From assembly GCF_029931775.1 (NCBI RefSeq), contig NC_079318.1:57576659-57640658 (forward strand): a stretch of 64,000 bases of DNA, written 5' to 3'. How positions within the stretch are numbered: the stretch's first letter is position 1; the number at the start of each line of letters is the position of its first letter. Below, piece after piece: positions 58,465-64,000 of the stretch. Made by a program: the position numbers and the translations under genes. Below the pieces are notes generated by a model. It was not told the DNA's origin and did no database searches. It saw only the letters and a list, made by a program, of their open reading frames with translations. This DNA comes from Euleptes europaea. Lineage: Eukaryota; Chordata; Lepidosauria; Squamata; Sphaerodactylidae.

Positions 58465-58650
58465 TGGCCCAGCTAGCCCAATTTTGTCAGATCTCAGAGG
58501 CTAATAGAGTCAGTCCAGGGTAGTACTTGGATGAGAGACCACCAAGAAAGTCCAGGGTTGTTATACAGAGGCAGGCAATGGCATACCACCCCTTGTCTTA
58601 AAAACCTTATAGGATTACCGTAAATCAGTTGCAAGTTGATTGCACCTTGC
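58465..58650 (+). repeat. 5S rRNA-derived SINE
   Basis: AGATCTCAGAGGCTAATAGA GTCAG, then CCAGGGTAGTACTTGGATGA GAGACC matches the 5S rRNA internal promoter region in sense, followed by the GGTTGCAAGTTGATTGCACC-like body. It belongs to the same family as the antisense copy at 13160-13392. Confidence 0.82.
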
Positions 58651-58664
58651 ACTCCAAGTCCCCT

Positions 58665-58860
58665 CTAGCCTCACATCAGATGGGATAGCTTGCCATATGA
58701 AGGCCCCATACATTGATCACAAGGTTGAGCATGTTGACATGGGTGGATGCAGTCTTTCAGTTACTTTTGACCAAGCCATTTAGGACTTCAGAGGTCCAAA
58801 CCAGCATCTTAAAATGATCCCTGAAACAAGCAGGAAGCTAGTGTAGTTAGCAATGAACTC
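58665..58860 (-). mobile_element. L2-type LINE-derived fragment
   Basis: Contains ACCAAGCCATTTAGGACTT, CCAAACCAGCATCTTAAAA and GAAACAAGCAGGAAGCTAGT, the decayed counterpart of GGGCTTTAAAAGTCAACAGC and GGAAACAAAAATTGATAGCC at 36830-36880. Confidence 0.55.
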
Positions 58861-59747
58861 ATTTTATATATTGTTTGTGTTGACAGCCAATCCATACATT
58901 ACAGTCTACACTGGTTGGGTCTGGGATCTGCACAATGGCATGGAGGAAGGCTTTCCACCTAAGGGTCCTCAAGCTGGTAAACATAAAAAAATTAAAAACA
59001 TCTAAAACAAAGTTTATATACAATAAATAGATAAAAACATATAAATGTACATAACAGTGAAGTAGAGTTGCCAGGTACTCCATGGCTGCATAATGATGAA
59101 AAGGGGGGAGTCAGGTACTAGATGTACAAGACCAACAAAATATAAAATAGTGCCCAACTATTGGTGTGAACTTATATTCAAGACTCACAATGTATTTGTA
59201 TATAAATATGAATTCAATGGTAGCCAAGATACATAAAAGTATCTATCTTTGTAATGAAAGTTTTACAAAATGACACCTTATAATACAGACTAAATATAAA
59301 AGAATTCTTTTATACAGTGCTTCTTCATATATTATATGCTGCAAGTTTTCTCCTTCATGTAGAAACCAAATGCTGTGTTGTTAACAAGCTTCTAGGCTTC
59401 ACTTGTTTCCTTGGGGTTAACTTCCTCAGAACATCCTCAAACTTCCAAACATCTTTCTAACAAAATTACAATGACAAATCAAATACTTTTAAAACTTATT
59501 GTCTTCAAATTTTTCACTATATATTTCGGAATAGTATATTAAATAATTGTACCTGAGCAGGATCCTAATAGGATATATTAGTACATACACTGAGTTCTTC
59601 AGATCATATAATGTTTTTATCTGTAAATACAATAAGTACAACATTATAATTCAAATTACATTTTATCAAAAATATTCTACAACCCTAGGCCTTAGACTTT
59701 GTCGCAGTTGGGGAGGCAGATACAGCTCAACCACTGTGCATTGTGGC

Positions 59748-59903
59748 TAGGGTTGCCAGCTCTGGGTTGGGAGATACCTGGAGATTTTGTGGGTGGAGCC
59801 TGAGGAGGGTGGGGTTTGCAGAGGGGAGGGACTACAATGGGGTATAATGCCATAGAGTCCACCTTTCAAAACAACCATTTTCTCCTGGAGGATGGCAACC
59901 CTA
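59748..59903. mobile_element. hAT-like MITE (TAGGGTTGCCA type)
   Basis: Starts TAGGGTTGCCAGCTCTGGG and ends GGATGGCAACCCTA. The interior has CACCTTTCAAAACAACCATT and TTCTCCTGGAGG. Shortened relative to 60869-61074. Confidence 0.75.
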
Positions 59904-60045
59904 TTTCAGATTTCTTGAGTTCTAGTTGAGGGACCTGTTCATGGATGGTAAACTGCTTTCAGCTAAGTAGGTCACAAATTATGGGGGCTTCCTATAGAGG
60001 AATTGTTTGCTGTATCAGGATCATGGGGAGGGGGAAGATAATAAT

Positions 60046-60443
60046 ATTGTCGAAGGCTTTCACAGTCCTGAAAACCTCCAGACTAACAAAGACTACAGTC
60101 CACAATAGCCATGCAGATTAGCTTTGGATTCACACATTAACAGATCACTTCAGGATACAATGGTTCCATATTAACATACCACACCCTCATTAGCACATTA
60201 TCTTGATACTTACAGGACAATGATTAGCACATTACCTTTGATACTTTTTGCAGGACAATGATTCAGCTCAAACCCGACCCCTTTCTGACTATATATTACT
60301 CTTCCTACATACTTGACACTGAGAGACACTGTCCTTCAGTGTTACTCCTCTGAAGATGCCTGCCACAACTGCTGGCGAAACGTCAGGAAAGAAAATACCA
60401 AGACCACGGTCACACAGCCCGGATAACCTACAAGAACCAAGGA
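60046..60443. repeat. Foldback-family element, copy 3 (one arm plus internal sequence)
   Basis: The left end is ATTGTCGAAGGCTTTCACAG, the complement of the outer end of copy 1. The right part 60305-60443 is the same arm (GAGACACTGTCCTTCAGTG, GATGCCTGCCACAACTGCTG, GGCGAAACGTCAGG, CCTACAAGAACC). The middle (60080-60300) has TGGTTCCATATTAACATACC and two CAGGACAATGATT repeats, so this copy keeps internal sequence that the two shorter copies lost. Confidence 0.75.
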
Positions 60444-60860
60444 AAAATAATACTTTTTAAAAAGCAGTTGAGGGAAGATGATGGGATGGTTATAAGTCTT
60501 CCAGATTTGAAACCATTCCTGAATTATACTTGTTACCATTCTCCTGTCAGGATTCCTGTGTTTTTAATAACGGTGGGCAGTCAACAAGTACATCTTTTCT
60601 AAACAGGGACGTGCAGCACTGGGAGAAACCTTGCCTGATAATTAGCAACGCAGGCCCACATTAAGGGCTCATCATGCCATAAACTATGTCTGTTTAAGAG
60701 CCTTCATAAAGGAAAAAACAGTGCTTTATTATTCTCACAGGAATGACACTGAAAATACAAAATTGCCATGTGGTCAGTCTGAGTCTGAGCAGATGGGGGC
60801 CAGGCTTAGGCTGGGGGGGAGGTAATTTAGCTTTTTTGCTTACTTAGAGGCCCTTCATGT

Positions 60861-61082
60861 TGTGAGGCTAGGGTTGCCAGCTCCGGGTTGGGAAATACCT
60901 GGAGATTTTTGGGGTGGAGCTTGAAAAAGCCTGCGTATAGGGAGGGGAGGGACTTCAGTGCCACAGAGTCCAATTGCCAAAGTGGCCATTTTCTCCAGGT
61001 GAACTGATCTCTATTGGCTGAAGATCAGCTGTAATAGGAGATCTCCAGCTAGTGCCTGGAGGTTGGCAACCCTATGTGAGGC
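60861..61082. mobile_element. hAT-like MITE with perfect 8-bp target duplication
   Basis: The element 60869-61074 has inverted ends TAGGGTTGCCA / TGGCAACCCTA and is flanked by identical TGTGAGGC at 60861-60868 and 61075-61082. An 8-bp duplication with short inverted ends is the hAT signature. The interior has CTGGAGATTTTTGGGGTGGA and the inverted pair of GAGATCTCCAGCTAGTGCC. No coding capacity. Confidence 0.92.
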
Positions 61083-61281
61083 CCTACGCTGTATTTTACC
61101 TATCCCTAAATCCAGCTCTCCAGCCTGTATATATGAAGGAAATCAATAAACTGTTAAAGGCACAGGAGCCTTGACAGAAAGAGAAAGGCGGCAGTCCTTT
61201 ATGCATTGTCTATTCCTGAAATATAATTTTTCAAATCAAATCCAAATCTTAGCTGGAATAAAATTAAGAGCTTTGTTACTT

Positions 61282-61298
61282 TGTGTGTGTGTGTGTAA
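61282..61298. repeat. (GT)n microsatellite upstream of SLC3A1
   Basis: A GTGTGT run between ACTTT and AACATTTTG, about 220 bp upstream of the SLC3A1 start codon. Confidence 0.85.
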
Positions 61299-61391
61299 CA
61301 TTTTGGTACTCAGAGAACAACAACCCTTTGTGTAAAGGCGTGGGAGTACTTCACCCTTTTAACCTGCGTCAAACTTTGGACTGGTTGGTCA

Positions 61392-61407
61392 GGTTTATTT
61401 ATAAACC
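61392..61407 (+). promoter_or_regulatory. SLC3A1: Candidate SLC3A1 core promoter (TATA-like)
   Basis: GGTTTATTTATAAACC is nearly palindromic and contains TTTATAAA (61398-61405), about 110 bp upstream of the start ATG. A start site near 61430 would leave a short 5' UTR. The palindrome also resembles HNF1- or forkhead-type sites, which would suit a kidney/intestine gene. This is inference from sequence only. Confidence 0.45.
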
Positions 61408-61514
61408 ACGCACTAAGAACGCTTCTTCCTCCTTCCACCGATCAAAGGTATTCTTGCTGTCCTTTCCCAGCTGCAGCGAGTCTTCTGAGAGGGACGAGAC
61501 TGAACTGAGTAAAA

Positions 61515-61941
61515 ATGGTTGATGAGGAAACGAAGGCCATCCATATTGAGCTGAGGGAGAAAGAAGGCTTGGAGAACAATGGGTTTGTTCAAAGTGAGGA
61601 CATGAATGAAAAGGAGGCTGAGAACGTTAGCCAAGAAAAGTCGCCAGAACCATGCCTGCTTGGCATTGAACCAGGAGCAGTGCAAGAATTATCTGTGCAG
61701 CCGTATGCTGGCATGCCAAAGGAGGTCCTCCTTCAGTTCTCAACTCAGGCGCGCTACCGAATTACCAGAGAGATCCTTTTTTGGTTGATCATTGCATCTT
61801 CACTGGTCCTTGTCGCAGCTACAGTTGCCATCATTGCCATGTCCCCAAAGTGCCTTGGCTGGTGGCAAGCCAGTCCCATTTACCAGATCTACCCTCGGTC
61901 GTATAAGGACACAGACAAGGATGGTAACGGAGACCTTAAAG
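61515..61941 (+). CDS. SLC3A1: SLC3A1 exon 1 (rBAT, heavy subunit of b0,+ amino acid transport)
   Basis: Encodes residues 1-142 plus one base of the rBAT protein, a type II membrane glycoprotein that pairs with the light subunit SLC7A9 to carry cystine and dibasic amino acids at the apical face of kidney and gut epithelium. Visible parts: cytoplasmic N-terminus (1-86, with [20 protein letters not shown], near-identical to human), one transmembrane helix at about 87-109 ([20 protein letters not shown]), Cys113 in SPKCLGWW (the human Cys114 that makes the disulfide to the light subunit), then [20 protein letters not shown] of the amylase-like ectodomain. The start has a good Kozak context (AAAAATGG). 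The donor GTGGGT is at 61942. The human exon is 430 coding bases and this one 427, in the same phase. Confidence 0.97.
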
Positions 61942-62637
61942 GTGGGTATGTCCAACTTTTCTCTTAGAGTCAAGCAGGAAGGAGCATTAAATACATTTTG
62001 CTAAAATGCCTAGGCCTCAGCCCTGAAAGATTATTTTTTTACAAAGCAGTTTATAGAACAAGGTTGAATATAATTGCCTGATGCAGTTTTGGATTGCCTC
62101 ATACAGCATGTTTTCAAAATAGTATGTTTTGGTGCTGGAGAATGTGAACGAATGATCGTCTGTCACGTTTTAAAGTAAGGGACCTCCCAGGAAATTTGAA
62201 GTTCTTGAGAACACTAGACTTTGTGAGCGCTGTAAATTAGATTAATATAATGTGTGCCTCTAGTCTAACAAATGCCCTGTTCGTGAGGATGGGCTGGCTA
62301 GTGAAGATGTTTGTGAGCTACTGACTGTAGTGAAACTATTGCAGGGTTAACCTAATAAAATAACAATTCTTAGTAAACAGAATAGAGAAAACCAAAATAA
62401 ATTCTACATAATATACTACCACTATTCAAACAAGACAAGATGATAATTAATCCCAAAGCTTGCAGAAATAGGTAATTTTTCTACTTTCTGGAACGTTAAA
62501 TTATCCAGAGGTTACTGGGTAAGAGGAATTGTTGCTAAGGCAGCTGCTGCCCTTGTGTTAATTTCTGGACAATGTTCAATAGCTCTGCTTAAGACATAGT
62601 GGTTTGGGAACTGGAAGAAGTAGCCACAGTGAGAGAA

Positions 62638-62862
62638 CAGCTAGATTGGAGTCCAGTGGTGCCATAGAGACCAATGTTTGTTTGTTTTTTGCGGTATCAG
62701 CTTTCGAGAGTCAAAGCTCCTTTCATCAGATACCAAGAGTCAAAGGGAGTTTTGACTCTTGAAAGTTCATACCCTGAAAAACCTGTTCGTCTCTGAGACG
62801 CTGCTGGACTTAAATCTAGCTGTTCTACTGCAGACCAATATGGCTACCCTCTGAAACGATCT
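62638..62862. repeat. Foldback repeat with TCCAG..TGGCACC arms
   Basis: The arms starting CAGCTAGATTGGAGTCCAG (62638) and ending CTGGACTTAAATCTAGCTG (62822) are inverted copies, with GCTTTCGAGAGTCAAAG / ACTCTTGAAAGTTCATACC inner parts. A tail GTTCTACTGCAGACCAATAT GGCTACCC follows to 62862. Fragments of the family lie at 3754 and 52968. Widespread in reptiles by memory; superfamily unknown. Confidence 0.75.
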
Positions 62863-63327
62863 TCAGTGAGAGAATGTGCAATTATAAATGCAAATTTTAC
62901 CTCACAGAAAATAGAAGGTTGGACTTTGACCTGGAAACTATTCTTACCACCCTGCCACTTTTCTAGTCAAGATTCCTAGGAATTAAGTCCAAAAAAGTTA
63001 CGTTGTTTCACTTGCGTAATAAAAATAATTTTATTTTATTTTCATTTTTAAAGTCTTCTATGTTTTGGTCAAAACAGCCCCCCTGCCCCCCAATGGTTAC
63101 TTTCAGTCAACACTGTTGCATCTAATGAGCAAGCAAAGTATCTCTACACTTTAGAGACAGAGATATCTCTACTCTGGTACTTCAGTCATGAGCCTATTTT
63201 GCTGGAGGGCTGCTTTGGCAATAGAGACGGGTTAAGAGCTAAAATCTCATGCCCTAGTCTCCCATTTAGTCTGGTGCCATGGTCTGGTGGTTGGAATTTT
63301 ATTTCCCTATTAAATGGGAAGCTAGAG

Positions 63328-63512
63328 TGCCAGTGTGGTATACTGCTTAGAATTGTAAACGAGTACTGGGGAGACCTGGGCTTGAAGACCCATTCAGTAA
63401 TAAAGTTAACTGAGTGACCATGGGCCAGTTCATCTCTGACAGCCTATGCTACCTCACTGGGTTGTTGTGTGGGTAAAATGGAGGAACAGAAATCATATAT
63501 GCACCTTGACCT
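63328..63512 (+). repeat. Type 2 tRNA-SINE
   Basis: The segment has GTGCCAGTGTGGTATACTGC, GGGCTTGAAGACCCATTCAG, GAGTGACCATGGGCCAG, GGGTTGTTGTGTGGGTAAAATGG. The tail is shortened. Confidence 0.8.
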
Positions 63513-63522
63513 TTATGTAGGG

Positions 63523-63750
63523 TAGCCAACTAGGGTGGCCAACCTCCAGGTACTAGCTGGAGATCTCCTGCTGTTCCAACTGATCACCAGCCAAAAGAGA
63601 TCAGTTCACCTGCAGAAAAATGGCTGCCTTGACAATTGGGCCTTATGGCATTGAAGTCCCTCCCCTCCCCAAACCCTGCCCTCCTCAGGCTCCGCCCCCC
63701 CCAAACTTCTCGCCAGTGGCGAATAGGGACCTGGCAACCCTATGGCCAAC
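63523..63750. mobile_element. hAT-like MITE with near-perfect 8-bp target duplication
   Basis: The element 63531-63742 starts TAGGGTGGCCAACCTCCAG and ends CCTGGCAACCCTA, in the opposite orientation to 60869-61074. The flanks TAGCCAAC (63523-63530) and TGGCCAAC (63743-63750) match in 7 of 8. The interior has GAGATCTCCTGCTGTTCC and CTGATCACCAGCC. Confidence 0.85.
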
Positions 63751-64000
63751 AGGCCTGGAGAAAAATGTCCAGTTCTTTCAATAGAGACTTAATATATGGA
63801 ACTGGGAACCTGAAGCTTTTCATGGCATGGATGTATATAACATCACTTGGTAAATAATATCCCATTAAGTCTCTCTCTCCCCCCACCCCAGTATGTGTAT
63901 CTATTTATCTACCTACCTACACCCCGACCTTTTCCTATTAATGAGTCAGGATATTTTTCTCCAGGCATTATGGCAACCCCACCTCTATGGTGGGAGCATG

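Larger units (their letters stand above)
46201..61390. other. PPM1B-SLC3A1 intergenic region
   Basis: No host gene is recognised. Repeats are listed separately. Stretches with nothing clear are 46200-46630, 46805-47230, 49830-50920, 52140-52960, 53290-53990, 54270-54620, 54800-55100, 56290-56660, 56930-57340, 57785-58225 and 58865-59740. 57350-57545 is a GC-rich segment of unknown origin, and 49570-49830 is C-rich with GCTGCTGGCAGTG phrases. Confidence 0.7.
61942..64000 (+). other. SLC3A1: SLC3A1 intron 1 (5' part)
   Basis: Starts GTGGGT. The ectodomain sequence expected in exon 2 (human IQDKLDYITALNIKTVWIT) is not found before the window ends. 61942-62630 and 62870-63320 show nothing recognisable. 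A foldback repeat, a SINE and a MITE follow. Confidence 0.85.

Noticed and set aside
1-64000. CRISPR arrays, operons, phage or defence islands
   Set aside because: The window is intron-rich vertebrate DNA. The direct repeats seen are SINEs, LINE duplications and microsatellites, with no regular short repeat and spacer pattern.

Overview
The window is vertebrate nuclear DNA, most likely from a squamate reptile (a gecko- or skink-like lizard is possible; species not resolved). It carries spliced exons of two orthologues that also neighbour each other on human 2p21, in the same order and orientation: PPM1B (Mg2+/Mn2+-dependent protein phosphatase 1B) and the first coding exon of SLC3A1 (rBAT, the heavy subunit of the cystine/dibasic amino acid transporter). 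The squamate assignment rests on the repeats: a tRNA-derived SINE with an 11-bp target duplication, two further tRNA-SINE types, 5S-rRNA-derived SINEs, a CR1 3' end, L2-type and Vingi/I-like LINE pieces, and DIRS elements.

Layout. 1-9609: 3' part of PPM1B intron 1. 9610-10478: exon 2 with the start codon and most of the phosphatase domain. 12926-13043, 25119-25230 and 28451-28508: exons 3-5. 42606-42905: terminal coding exon of the long form (477 aa in total). 44349-44378: alternative terminal coding exon of the short form (387 aa, the length of human isoform 2). The 3' UTR of the short form runs to a poly(A) signal at 46176. 46200-61390: intergenic DNA made mostly of repeats. 61515-61941: SLC3A1 exon 1 (cytoplasmic tail, transmembrane helix, start of the ectodomain), with a TATA-like element about 110 bp upstream. 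61942-64000: start of SLC3A1 intron 1; exon 2 is not in the window.

The introns have absorbed much mobile DNA. Intron 3 holds a minus-strand APE-type LINE, an old broken DIRS element and a minus-strand hAT transposase remnant. Intron 5 (14.1 kb) holds a GC-rich 2.2-kb terminal-inverted-repeat element with further insertions, a foldback repeat with a 13-bp target duplication, and a broken DIRS element of about 7.2 kb made of two overlapping DIRS segments around a 2-kb LINE-containing block. A second copy of that block lies 11 kb away, beyond the last PPM1B exon. The two copies differ by about 5% on one side of a LINE insertion point and are almost identical on the other. I found no operon-like, CRISPR-like or defence-like system. 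The most unusual material is this mosaic duplication and the nested repeats.
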